Shown here in pieces: positions 45,715-56,228 of a stretch of 64,000 nt of DNA. The notes under the pieces are model-generated. The model worked only from the letters and a program-made list of their open reading frames with translations, was not told the DNA's origin and searched no databases. The stretch is from assembly GCA_951812925.1 (NCBI GenBank), contig OX638369.1, positions 16,583,329 to 16,647,328 of the forward strand. The letters are read 5' to 3'. The position numbers were made by a program, and so were the translations under genes. Position 1 is the first letter of the stretch. Each line of letters opens with the position of its first letter. This DNA comes from Calliopum simillimum (taxonomy: Eukaryota; Arthropoda; Insecta; Diptera; Lauxaniidae).

Positions 45715-48218
45715 TTGCAAAGTGTCCAAGTCACTCAGTTCATTGTACCTTTTCCTAGCACTGAAATTTTTGCTGCCTCAAATAACTTAACGCAGTTAAT
45801 TGACAAAGCCACACGCATTCCAGATGTTGTTGATCACAGTCAGAACATACTGGATCTATTTTTGACCACTCATCCACAAAATTATTCAATGGATGTGTTA
45901 TCTCCGTTAGGAACTTCTGACCACTGTCTGATAACCGCTAAAGTCTCCCACACCCAGCTAATGGCTCCTATAAGGTACCCTAGAAGGAAAATTTGGCAAT
46001 ACCAAAATGCTGATTGGGATGGACTTAACGCATTCTTCAAAGCCTTCAATTGGTCCCTATGTTTCCTTATAAGCGATATCAATGGCATTGCTGACATGAT
46101 TACGGACATGATTTTGTACGGCATGAAAATCTTTATTCTATCTAAATCCGTAAGTCTGAAACCTAAAGAAGAGACTTGGTTCAATTCAGCTTGTGCTGTT
46201 GCCATCGAGAAAAAAGAAGAGGCCTTTATCCGTTGGCGCCATAATCATACTACGGAAAACAGACACCTCTTTATACGTGCTAGAAATGACTGTAAGGCCA
46301 CTCTAAAACACGCCAAATTTCTACGCGACCAATCAGTTAGGCAAAAAATATTGCAATGTCCTAAAGGCAGCAAATCTTTTTGGTCTTTTATTAAAAGAAT
46401 TAAAGGTTCAACATCTTCGGCAATACCAGCTCTAGTTTATGATGATAGAAACATTACGGATTCAAGCGAAAAAGCCAATCTGCTAGCAGAAATATTTGCA
46501 GCAAATTCTACGCTACCAGACAGTTCTCTCACCCCACCCAACCCAAGCCCTGTTCAACATTTTTTGCAGCCTTTATATTTTCGAACCCGTTCAGTAGCTA
46601 AGGTACTAAAAAATCTCAAAAGCAACAAATCCTCAGGGCCGGATGGGATCTCACCTCTTGTCTTAAAAATGTGTTCTTTGACCCTTGCTTTACCTCTGCG
46701 TAAACTTTTTCATTTGTCTTATCGTCAGGGTATATTTCCGGAGCGATGGAAACTCGCGCATGTTCAGCCGATTCCGAAAAAAGGTGATAAGACCTGTCCC
46801 TCAAACTACCGACCTATAGCTTTAACCTCAGTACTTTCAAAGGTCATGGAAAGCTTAGTGAATCACCATCTCATGGGTTATTTAGAAAAAAATAGTTTAC
46901 TTAGTGACCATCAATATGGTTTTAGAAAGCAACGTTCAACAGGTGACCTTTTGACATTCCTTAGTGAAAAATGGAATAATTGCATTCATCGGCATGGTGA
47001 ATGTAAAATTGTTGCGCTAGATATATCCAAAGCTTTTGATAGGGTTTGGCACTCTGCCCTTTTAAACAAGTTAAAAGCTTTTGGTGTTGGTGATACTTTT
47101 TTAAAATGGATACAATGTTTCCTAAGTAACCGATCAATACAGGTGGTGCTTGATGGTTATACTTCTAATCCATTTTCAACAAATGCTGGAGTACCTCAAG
47201 GATCAGTCCTTTCACCAACCCTTTTCCTGATATTTATAAACGAACTTCTCTCGGTTACCTTCAATCCTATTCATTCATTTGCAGATGACAGCACTTTAGA
47301 CTTTGCCTATTCTTTACCAACACCTCGTTTAGGACTCCAGGCTGTTGAGTCTCAACGTCAGCAAATGTCAATTCAACTTAACTCTGACATCGAAAAAATA
47401 ATCAACTGGGGTACCGCAAATCGAGTTGAATTTAATGCGTCAAAAACGCAGTGTTGTCTGCTTTCCCTTAAGCGCGATCTAACCCTACCCAAACTTAAAA
47501 TGAGAGGATTAGATATAATAGAATCAAAAAATTTGACTATGCTGCGAAAGGTGGTGCAAGTTGTCTTGGATTTCTTAAGAGATGTAAATTGTTTTTCTCT
47601 GCTTCTGACTTATCAACGATTTACAAAGCCTACATTCGTCCAAGGCTTGAGTATAATTCTCATTTGGATGCTGCGAAAGGTGGTGCAAGTTGTCTTGGAT
47701 TTCTTAAGAGATGTAAATTGTTTTTCTCTGCTTCTGACTTATCAACGATTTACAAAGCCTACATTCGTCCAAGGCTTGAGTATAATTCTCATGTATGGGC
47801 TGGTGCTCCTGCATCATGCTTAAACCTACTTGATCGCGTACAGCGTCAAGCTATAAGATTGATTGGTGATCAGTCAATTAGCAATCAATTAACTTCTCTT
47901 GAACATCGTCGTAACGTTGGTTGTCTTGCCCTCCTTTATCGCTACTTTCACCATAAATGCTCCGACAAAATATATAGTTGCATCCCTCCAGTAACTCAAT
48001 TCAACCGTAACACGCGTGCGGCATCGTCCGCTAACCTTTACACCCTAAAGTCTGTTTTCGGGCGCACAGTAAAATTTAGAAGATCCTTCCTTAACCGCGC
48101 AACACGAATTTGGAACGATTTACCATCATCAGTATTCCCTTCAACCTATAATCTACAGAAATTTAAAATTAACGCGCATCGTCACCTCTCACTTTTTCCT
48201 CCCCAACCAAATCTCTAA
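45715..48218 (+). pseudogene. 5'-truncated non-LTR retrotransposon reverse transcriptase (Jockey/CR1 group)
   Basis: The encoded enzyme would nick target DNA and copy its RNA there. Seen in a 702-codon frame: the tail of the apurinic-type endonuclease (SDH at residues 68-70), then reverse transcriptase blocks SSGPDGI (306-312), RPIALTS (366-372), LDISKAFDRVW (435-445, first catalytic Asp), GVPQGSVLSP (492-501) and FADD (522-525). The endonuclease front and ORF1 are missing, so the start at 45715 is not a true start. After residue ~608 a deletion and frame change occur, a 129-bp unit is repeated, and the C-terminal region continues in another frame (47670-48218: VWAGAPASCLNLLDRVQRQ, then RIWNDLPSSVFPS). 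No RNase H. Clade not resolved. Few stops in the first 600 codons suggest a fairly recent copy. Confidence 0.92.
47541..47792 (+). repeat. 129-bp tandem duplication in the retrotransposon
   Basis: The block beginning GCTGCGAAAGGTGGTG at 47541 is repeated from 47670; about 123 bp of each copy look identical. Because 129 is 43 codons, the frame is kept across the duplication but it is the wrong frame for the C-terminal protein. Identity suggests a recent event. Confidence 0.9.
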
Positions 48219-48320
48219 CTATCCTCCTCACCTTTTTCCTTCTCTCCTTCACTGGGTTAATAACCTTAAAGGACTAAGTCCTAAGTGTTGAAGAACATTT
48301 AAAAAAAAAAAAAAAAAAAA
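48219..48320 (+). other. 3' tail and poly(A) of the retrotransposon
   Basis: About 80 bp of C/T-rich 3' untranslated sequence is followed by A20 at 48301-48320. The tail ends exactly where the next repeat element starts. No target duplication was found. Confidence 0.75.
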
Positions 48321-50015
48321 GAGTATGGTATTTGTGTTATGCACCTAACTACTAAATTTCAATAGAATAGCTTGCACCGTTTGCGAGATATAACGAAAAA
48401 TATGTCACCAAAGATTTGTCGAAAAATGTGTCGCTAAGAAAGGTATGAAAAATGTGATGCCAGAAAAGTTTCGAAATCTGTGCCTTCGAAAAATCAGCCG
48501 CCAAAGAATTGTGGAAAAATGTGTCAAGAAAAAGTGTCGAAAAATGTGTCGCAAAAAAGTGTCAAAAGGTTTATCACCAAAAGAAGAGTTGAAAAATGTT
48601 TTGCTAGAAAAGATTCGAAAACTGTGTCGTCAAAGTGTAGAAAAATGAGTCGCCAAAGAATTGTGGAAAAATGTGTCAAGAAATAAGTGTCGAAAAATGT
48701 GTCGCTAAACAAGTGTCGAAAGATGTTTTACCAAAGAAGTGTCGAAAAATGTATTGCCAAAAAAGGGATGAAAAATCTGTTGCCAGAAAAGAATCAAGTG
48801 TCGACAAATGTGCCGCCAAAGAAGTGTCGAAATATTTACTTACATACATATGTGTCGAGAAAAAAGTTTTGAAAAATGTATCACCAAAGAAGTGTCGAAA
48901 AATATATCGGCAAAGAAATGTGTCTCCAAAGATTTTTCGAAAATGTGTCGCCAAAAAGTGTTGGAAAATGTATCACCAAAGAAGTGTCAAGAAATAAGTG
49001 TTGAAAAATATATCATCAAATAAGAGTCAAAAAATGTGTTACCAAAATTGTTAAAAATTGTGTCAACAAAGAAGTGCTGCCAAAATAGTTTGTGGGTTAG
49101 AGCGGCATGTAACGAAAAGAGTTGAAAAATGTGTCGCCAAAAATATTTCAAAAAATGTATCAACAAAGAAGTGTCAAAAAATTGTCGCCAAAAGTATCAA
49201 AAATTGTGTCTACAAAGAAGTGTCGCTAAAAAAGTTTACGAGATAGAACGGGATGCAACAAAAAGTGTCAAAATGTGTCGCCATAAAAGTGTCAAAAAAT
49301 GTGTCGCCAAAATTGTTAAAAATTGTGTCAGCAAGGAAGTTTCGCCAAAAAAGTTTGCTAGATAGAACGGAATGTAACGGAAAGTGTCGGAAGGAAAGCC
49401 TATGTTGTTATCGCTTATAAGCAATATTCTATTGTAATTTATTCCCATATTACAAATAATAAAAAAAAAACAAAAAAAAGGAAAGTGTCGGAAAATGTGT
49501 CGCCAAAAAAGTGTCGAAAATGTCTCGATAAAGAAGTGTCGAAAAATATGTCGCCAAAATTCGTCAAAAATATTTCCGAGATAGAACGGAATGTAACGAA
49601 AAGTGTCGAAAAATGTGTTGCCAAAAAAGTGTCAAAAAATGTATCGTCAAAGAAGACTCAAAAATTGTGTCAACAAAGAATTGTCGCCAAAAAAGTTTGC
49701 GAGATGGAAGTGGATGTTACAAAAAGTGTCAAAAAATATGTCACCAAAATTGTCAAAAATTGTGTTGTCAAAGAAGTGTCCAAAAATGTGCCCTCAAAGA
49801 AGTGGCGAAACATGTCCTCCCGAAAATTTTCCGAAAAATGTATCACAAAAATGATACATCTTTAGCCGCGTTGGTGTAAAATTTCAAGGCCGCGACACTT
49901 TTCGCTACATCCCATTTTATCTCGCAAAACATAGAAGCTATTTTGACGAAATTTCGTAGGTAGGTGTGTGACGTGAATTTTCAATTCAATTCTTTATTTA
50001 TGTGAATACCATACA
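48321..50015. mobile_element. Terminal-inverted-repeat element filled with a minisatellite
   Basis: CTACTAAATTTC..AATAGCTT..TTTGCGAGATA at the left (48341-48390) faces TATCTCGC..AAGCTATTTT..GAAATTTCGTAG at the right (~49918-49960). GTATGGTAT (48324) and ATACCATAC (~50005) may extend the ends. Nearly all of the interior is the 26-bp array. No transposase. This plan (short unique inverted ends around tandem repeats) is known from several fly MITEs and foldback elements. Confidence 0.65.
48405..49860 (+). repeat. 26-bp minisatellite with higher-order blocks
   Basis: The consensus is AAGTGTCGAAAAATG followed by TGTCGCCAAAG. It can be split into two related ~13-bp halves (GTGTCGAAAAAT and GTGTCGCCAAAGAA). 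A spacer block GAGATAGAACGGAATGTAACG recurs near 49096, 49230, 49355, 49577 and 49703, mostly 125-135 bp apart, so later units form a higher-order repeat. The consensus has no stop in any of six frames, which yields many overlapping Cys/Lys/Arg-rich frames of 60-126 codons on both strands. None should be read as a gene. Confidence 0.88.
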
Positions 50016-50099
50016 TTTGTAGGTTTCTGAGGCCCCCGAAGGTTCCCGAAAGCTTCATAGATATAAAAGAGGCAAAAATCTATTACTTTATTTTTTCCT

Positions 50100-50700
50100 T
50101 TTCAGGCTTCATAGTCAAAACGAAGAATATCTAGATATTCTAGAGGCAAGACATATATGGTGAAGAACAAGATTTATTTGAATCATTTTCAGGGACACCC
50201 GAAGGCTTTATAGCCAAAGCGAAGAATATCTAGATATACTAGGGGGAAGACATTTATGGTAGAGTAAGAACAAGCTTTAAGTGATTCATTTCATGGAACA
50301 CCCAAAGGTTACCCGAAGGGTTTATAGTCAAAACGAAGAATATCTAGATATACTAGGGGGAAGACATCTATGGCAGAGTAAGAACAAGCTTTAAGTGATT
50401 CATTTCATGGAACATCCGAAGTTTACCCGAAGGGTTCAAAGTCAAAACGAAGAATATCTACAATAGATATACTGGAGGGAAGACATCTATGGCAGAGTAA
50501 GAACAAGCTTTATGTGATTTATTTTTAGGGACACCCAAATGCTTCGAAGGGCATTCGAACTTTCATAGCTATAGTCAAAACGAAGAATATCTAGCCCAAA
50601 GGCTTTATATTCAAAATCAAGAAAATATAGATATACTAGAAGAAAAACATTTTTTTGAATTGATTCATTTCTTGGGACACTCAAATAAGTATTTCGAAAG
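50100..50700 (+). repeat. ~114-bp tandem array
   Basis: ACGAAGAATATCTAGATAT-type text recurs near 50122, 50221, 50335, 50449 and 50582 (spacing 99, 114, 114 and 133 bp), with a sixth decayed unit near 50619. Units share ACACCCGAAGG and GACATCTATGGCAGAGTAAG. It starts shortly after the minisatellite element. Confidence 0.8.
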
Positions 50701-50739
50701 ATCCCCAGACCGGTTTTTTCAATTACAAGTTTCATTTCC

Positions 50740-51740
50740 TTCACGAGTACTTAGTTGCACGCGCAATCTTTTCTTTTTTTTACAGTGTAATTATCTATCG
50801 AACTTGTCGTTATTAATTTAAGTTTTTATTTATTTTTATATTAGTAGATTTAGTCGCTGCTGTCGCTGTTGCTGTTGCCTGTTGTTGCTTTAGTTTTAGT
50901 AACAACAAACGACGCAATCACTAATACAAAAAATCATTGGTGCGGGTATTGGAACAACTTTTTGTTTTGTTTTTGTTTTTGTATTTATTTCTTGCTTCTG
51001 TCGTTTCTTACTCTACTTGAATTGGTTAAAAATAAAACAACAACAGCAACAATAACATTTGATTTTGAATAACCCGTACATAGTAGAAGTGTTGTAGATT
51101 CGCCAAGTGAATCTTTAAGTCTCACCCTCAGAACAAGCAGGCAGCAGCAGCATCAACATTTTCTGTTGCTGCTGCCCTGCTGCTGCTGTTGCTGTCGTCT
51201 CTCTATAGAATTAAGTGATCGAGCATCACTTGAAAAATTGTTATTATTAACAACAACAAAAACAACAACTAAATTCAAAAGAGAAAAAAGAAAAAAACAG
51301 TCAGTGAACAACCAACCGACTTCATTAGAGCAACTGACGGCGTGACGCTGAAGCATGAAAGGAATTTCTGTTCGAGTAGCAGCAGCAACAGCAGCAGCAG
51401 CAACAGCAACAGAGCCACCATAGCCACAAGTGTTGGCGCTGTCAAGTGGTGTTAAATAGAAATCGCGTTGTTTGCCAACAACATTTGGTACGCAACAAAA
51501 TTAATGCATCAAAAATTACACGACAACAGTAACAAAAACAACAACAGCAACATGAAAGGTGCATAACTGATGCAAATCTGTAAATCCTTGAATGCAAGAA
51601 AATGTAACAACTTAAAAGAGGTAGGAATTGTTTTTTGATTTTTAGTTTATGCAAATTGAAGCATATACTTATGTACATAGCTATGAAGGATATTGTTATA
51701 GGAAGAAAAAAAAACATTTTTTCACAATGTCCAAAATAGG
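50740..51740. other. CAG/CAA-rich, CpG-moderate block, possible 5' exon region
   Basis: Dense CAG, CTG and CAA repeats (51140-51200, 51380-51420, 51520-51550) sit in sequence that is less AT-rich than the surroundings. CAGTCAGTGAACAACC near 51298 resembles a fly initiator and is followed by a 22-codon frame at 51355 (MKGISVRV then Ala/Thr repeats). The resemblance to fly 5' untranslated exons is only compositional. Confidence 0.3.
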
Positions 51741-51769
51741 AAATGCTTAGGGGAGAGTGGGAATAGGTG

Positions 51770-52606
51770 GCTCACTTTTTTTGTTTACTTTGCTTTCCAA
51801 AGCGTCAATAGTTTTGAGTTTGTCGACATAAACAAGTGATTTAACAAATCCCAAAGAAAGTAATCAAATGGCGTCAAATCACATGATCTTGGTGGCCAAT
51901 TAACAGGAGCATTTCTTGAGATGATGTTTTCATCGAACGTTTCCCGCAATAAAGCGATTGTTTCTCCAGCTGTATGGCATTTTGTGTTAACTTATCGAAA
52001 ACAGATGTCGGCTACACTAATATCCTGACTTTTTGGCAACAAAAATTCATTGATCATTGCTCTGTAGCGAGCACCATTGACCGTAACACGGGCTCCATCC
52101 GCATTTTTGGAGAGATACGGTCCGATGATGCCTGCTGCCCATAAACCACACCAAACAGTACATTTATCGGAGTACATTGGAAGCTCTTGGATTGCTTCTG
52201 GTTGTGGCCCAAACATGGCAATTTTGCTTGTTAACGTAGCCGTTCAACTAGAAATGAGCTTCGTCGCTAAACACAATTTTTCGATAATTCTTGTACGAGC
52301 TGTGTTTTATAGGCCTTCGGACCAAGATCACGCCTCAAGATACGCCACAATGATCCATAAGAGATGCCCAAATTCCGAGATCGGCGACGAATGGATTGTT
52401 CTATTTACTCTGGTTAAATGATGAATGTTCAATAGTGTAAAATTGCTTCGAAATCTGGTGATTGTGTTACGAATAGTGCGCTCAGTTGAACGCTCATAAT
52501 GACCAAAATGATGTTGAAGAACTCTATAACGTTCTTTAAATGATGACTGATTTTTGTAGTAAGTTTCCACAATTAATAAAAGTTGTTCAAGAGTAAGTCT
52601 ATTCAT
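51770..52606 (-). pseudogene. IS630/Tc1-mariner-type transposase pseudogene
   Basis: On the minus strand the piece begins MNRLTLEQLLLIVETYYKNQ at 52606 (helix-turn-helix), continues with RTIRNTITRFRSNFTLL, and lacks the middle of the protein. It resumes near 52216 with PEAIQELPMYSDKCTVWCGL, GIIGPYLSKNA and VTVNGARYRAMI, then, after a frameshift and stop, ETIALLRETFDENIISRN and PPRSCDLTPFDYFLWD, the last containing the final catalytic Asp region. This is a Tc1-mariner superfamily lineage common in insects. The part with the first catalytic Asp is deleted. No inverted repeats were found. Confidence 0.85.
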
Positions 52607-53607
52607 GCTTGAGTCGTATTCAATACTAAACACAAACGTTATATGGACAAGCCATTTGACATATAACAGCTGTCAAAACAATCCAGTTGGAAAAGCGATT
52701 TCGTATTGTATCACCTTTTGATTCTAAATCTACAATAGTACTTTTTGCCAAATACTCTATGCTCATATGAATACCGATTCAGAAATATTCAAACTACGAA
52801 CAATTATTTGAAGGAGTGTTTGTCACAATTTACCGATTTTCCCCCACAAAATACCAGTTTTATCGGTTTTGGCATGAAACAAAACCATGTATCAAATTAC
52901 AGTCTAACTCGAAGAGGGTGAGGTCAATTCTTATCACGGAATGGCTGAATAATATACCTTTGATCTTTTGTCGACAAAAATATAAGTTACTTTTTCTACC
53001 ACAACTCTCATTCTCATTAAAAATACATATGCCACGCAGCAGTAAAAACCTTTTTTCAATACATAATGTTTCGAAAAAGGTAAATGACACACTCCACAGA
53101 TATTGACCAATAAGATATACTTATGCTACAAACTAAGATGTTTATAATGCTGCTTTAAAAACAAATTTTTTGTTTCCTATGTAGCTCACAGTGGTCAATG
53201 GCACCAAAACGTCTACGGTTCTATCAGTAGCAACATCAGGTTTAGCAACAACAACAATAGCAACACTACTAACAATAATTGCAAAATATTGTTAAAAAAC
53301 GTTAGCTATTTCAAATGTACGAATCTGTAGAAGAAAACAATTGGGGACGTCAAAAAAGTTTAAAACGATGAGAGAGCTAAGAAAGTATTGCCATCAGCCA
53401 CAATAAAGAGTAACTATTAATTTCCAACCAAAAATGTATATTTTTCAAAGTTTATTTTGTTGCAAAGAAATACAAAAGTATATCCCATGCTTGAAAGCAC
53501 TTTAAACGTTACTCAAACATATATGCCAGTGCGCCTTGGGCAATCCACCCCCATAAGCATGCCAATGCTTGAAAATGTTTTTTTTTTTTGTATGGTTTAC
53601 TTTATTT
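52607..53607. other. AT-rich DNA, no feature seen
   Basis: A 96-codon frame at 52816-53106 and its antisense partner have no identifiable domain. A CAA-rich tract lies at 53240-53280. Confidence 0.4.
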
Positions 53608-54775
53608 TTTCAGGCAGTCGAATCCGCGGGAAGATGAAATCTTTTAACGCAGGAATTTTGAGATACTTTCGAGCTAATTTTAAGCTCGAAGCATTTTACG
53701 GAAAACCCCAAATTTTCCCGGAAAATCCCAAAAAACTTTTTTATGGCAAACTTTATTATTTTCAGCCAGACGAATCCGCGAGAAGAGTAAGCGATGAAAT
53801 CTTTCGAGCTAGTTTCGAGCTGATCTTGAATAAAGTGTTTTCCGGAAAACCTTAAATTTCCCCGGAAAATCCATAAAAAAAATTTTAAGGGCTTGCTTCA
53901 TTTTTTCAGGCAGATGCACCCATGAGAATATTTGGTGATCATATCATTTGTACGTATTCTCCTATAACTCCTAGGAGGAGCATAGGGCCAATATGAAACA
54001 TCTCCATTCGTTGCGATCCCTTGCGATGACTTTGATCTCTTTCCACGACTTTCCCGATTCTTGAATTTCCTTTTCCAGCGACCTTTTCCAGTTGGTTTTG
54101 GGTCTATCACGTGCTCTACTGCCTTGTGGATTCCACTCAAGAGCCTGGCGACAAACTTCGCTATGTGGTTTCCGGAGAGTGTGACCAATCCATCACCATT
54201 TCCGCAGCTTAACCTCGTTTGCTATAGCCCTCTGATTGCATTTTTGATGTAGCTCGGCATTTGATATATTGCGAGGCTACCAAATCTTAAGTATTCGCAT
54301 TAAGCATTTGTTGACGAGTACTTTCAGCTTGTTCGTTAGTTGTTCAGTAACAAGCCATTTTTCGCACCCATATAGCAAAACCGATTTCACATTCGAATCA
54401 AAAATGCGTACTTTCGTTTTGGTGGGTATAACGGAAGAAGACCATATTTTGTTCAGTTGAGCAAACGCGCCTTTTGCTTTTGATACTCTTGAGTTGATAT
54501 CCTCTTTTGCTCCACCATTCATGGAGATAATGCTGCCTACGTGAAGCTATCGACGTTTTCGATGTCATTACTGCCAGCTCTAAACGTGATGTCATCCCTG
54601 TTTGCGTTTGATCATATCATTTAAAATTCAAATTTTGAGCTAGTTTCGAGCCCATCAGAAACGAAAAGTGTTTTCCGGAAAGCCCCAAACTTTCCCGGAA
54701 AATCTTAAAAAATCTTTTTTATTTCGGTGCCATGACTTTATCCACACGGACATTATCCCCATTTCGTAAATAGGT
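53608..54775. mobile_element. Foldback element arm, copy 2, split by an RTE insertion
   Basis: Matches the left arm of 9931-10963: ~150-bp subrepeats with CGAATCCGCGGGAAGA, TTTCGAGCT and TTTTCCGGAAAA start near 53608, 53761 and 53906, and the sequence resumes after the insertion (54623-54775) through CCACACGGACAT..CCCCATTTCGTAAAT. The right arm is missing. Order of events: foldback first, then RTE insertion. Confidence 0.8.
53950..54608 (-). pseudogene. 5'-truncated RTE-type retrotransposon insertion
   Basis: On the minus strand the order is FRAGSNDIENV, GGAKEDINSRVSKAKGAF, QLNKIWSSSVIPTKTKVRIF, NVKSVLLYGCEKW, LVNKCLMRILKIW, then in other frames WRWIGHTL, a NPQGSR..DRPKTNWKRS block and RDRNEWRCFILALCSS. 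This is the C-terminal end of an RTE-clade polyprotein; endonuclease and reverse transcriptase are missing. The insertion is flanked by the 14-bp duplication TGATCATATCATTT at 53936-53949 and 54609-54622. At least three frame changes show it is dead. Short 3' tail on the 53950 side. Confidence 0.85.
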
Positions 54776-55554
54776 GGAATGGAATGTTCTTCGAGAGGTG
54801 GTCATTTGACCGATATCTCATTTTTTCAACTTAATGTCATAAATTTTACTCTCTTAAGTAAACTTTCCGTTAAAAGAGCACAATTCTTTTTTTATTTTTA
54901 AATACTGAAGTAGCAGCAAATCAGCATAAGTTTTGCCTTATCTTGTATCTCGAAGGAATAAACTGGAACAGAAATTTGGTTTTAATTCAGTAAAAAAATG
55001 TGAAAAATCCGAAATAAAATGTCCGAATGAGCAAAAAAGTACGCTGCGAGGTGACAGATTAGGTATGACTTTTTCTTTAGACCATTTCTGTACGTCTGCT
55101 TAGTTTTCAAAGCTAGACTAAGTTTAAGTTTGCCTCATAATTACTTCAGTTTTGTGAAACGTCCGAATACCAATTGAATATTTCATCCGAACATGTTTTA
55201 AATCAATTTTGTCATACCAAAATACACCTTTTCCAAATATAACGACGCACAATGGGAGGGTTTGTATGGAACGGCGGTCATATATAGTAATAATAGAGCT
55301 AGGCCATTGATATTTTGTACAAATATTTCTTATATTAAAATAATAAAAATCTGTGGATATGAACAAAATCCGCCGACGGACACGTCTACCTCCCATACAC
55401 AGTTGGGGCGTGGTCAGAATTTTTTTCAAATTAGGTATCAATTTCCAATAACTTGACCCCGCTGATTTCAAAAATGTTAAAAATTCTGAGCTATCTTTTA
55501 TGGTTTTCAAGTTATGAAGAATAAACGAAAATCTACTTTATAAAAACAAGTTAA
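54776..55554. other. Unassigned, likely repeat-derived DNA
   Basis: The stretch 54820-54890 resembles the interior of the 56569-56833 MITE (CTTAATGTCATAAATTTTAC against CATAATGGTATAAATTTCAC). A 128-codon minus-strand frame at 55124-55510 has no recognised domain and leads directly into GC-box units, so it is probably part of a repeat. Confidence 0.4.
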
Positions 55555-55564
55555 GGCAACGTTA

Positions 55565-56060
55565 TATACTAAAAAAATGGGCGGTGTCACGCCCCCCAAA
55601 AAATTGACTAATCATATCACCGAAACTCCTTGACGCAGATAAATGAGATTTGGTAAATATGTAAAAATCATCAGAAAAAATATTGTTCACTTGAAAAATG
55701 GGCGAAGCCACGCCCTCAAAAAATTCATTCATTATTTCTCATTATTCATTATTCATTATTTATCTGACAATAATTGCCGCACTTAGATATGATTGGGTAC
55801 ATATGCTAAGACGATTGCAACAAACAATTCTCGCTAGAAAAGTGGGCGGTGCCACTCCCCTCTGAATGCTGATTCATCATATCTCAGAAACTGCTTGACG
55901 TAGATAGACAAAATCTGGTACATATGCAAAGGGTGTTTGGAAAAAAATGTTCAATGAAAAAATGGGCAGTGCCACGCCCTACTAAACTAAAATTTGTCAT
56001 ATTACTAACGCTACTTGGCGCAAATTATAAGATTTGGTAAAATGCTTCGCTATGGTATGT
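55565..56060 (+). repeat. GC-box tandem units (~120-140 bp)
   Basis: Boxes GGGCGGTGTCACGCCCCC, GGGCGAAGCCACGCCC, GGGCGGTGCCACTCCCC and GGGCAGTGCCACGCCC lie near 55578, 55698, 55842 and 55962 (spacing 120-144 bp). Each is followed by a CATATCTCAGAAACT-type phrase, TTGACGCAGATAAATGAG and TGGTACATATGC. Each box can fold into a hairpin. Confidence 0.8.
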
Positions 56061-56228
56061 CCAAGTAAAGAGCCAATTTCCAAAGGGCTGAAAAGGGGGA
56101 AATATACCCTTTACCTACTACACTTACATAAAAATATGCATCTTCCGAATTTAAACAGACTTTAAGCATAAAATTGATAAATCTGTTGTAAAACGTTGAA
56201 GAATATAAAAAAATAAAAATAGTTTGTT

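Noticed and set aside
45715..45760. ATG at 45715 as the true start of the reverse transcriptase
   Set aside because: The protein begins inside an endonuclease domain, so the element is 5'-truncated and the ATG is probably flanking or internal sequence.
49485..49865. 126-codon Cys/Lys-rich frame
   Set aside because: Product of the 26-bp minisatellite, whose consensus has no stops in any frame; overlapping frames on both strands rule out a meaningful gene call.
55124..55510. 128-codon minus-strand frame
   Set aside because: No recognised domain, and it merges into GC-box repeat units; it is better explained as repeat sequence.
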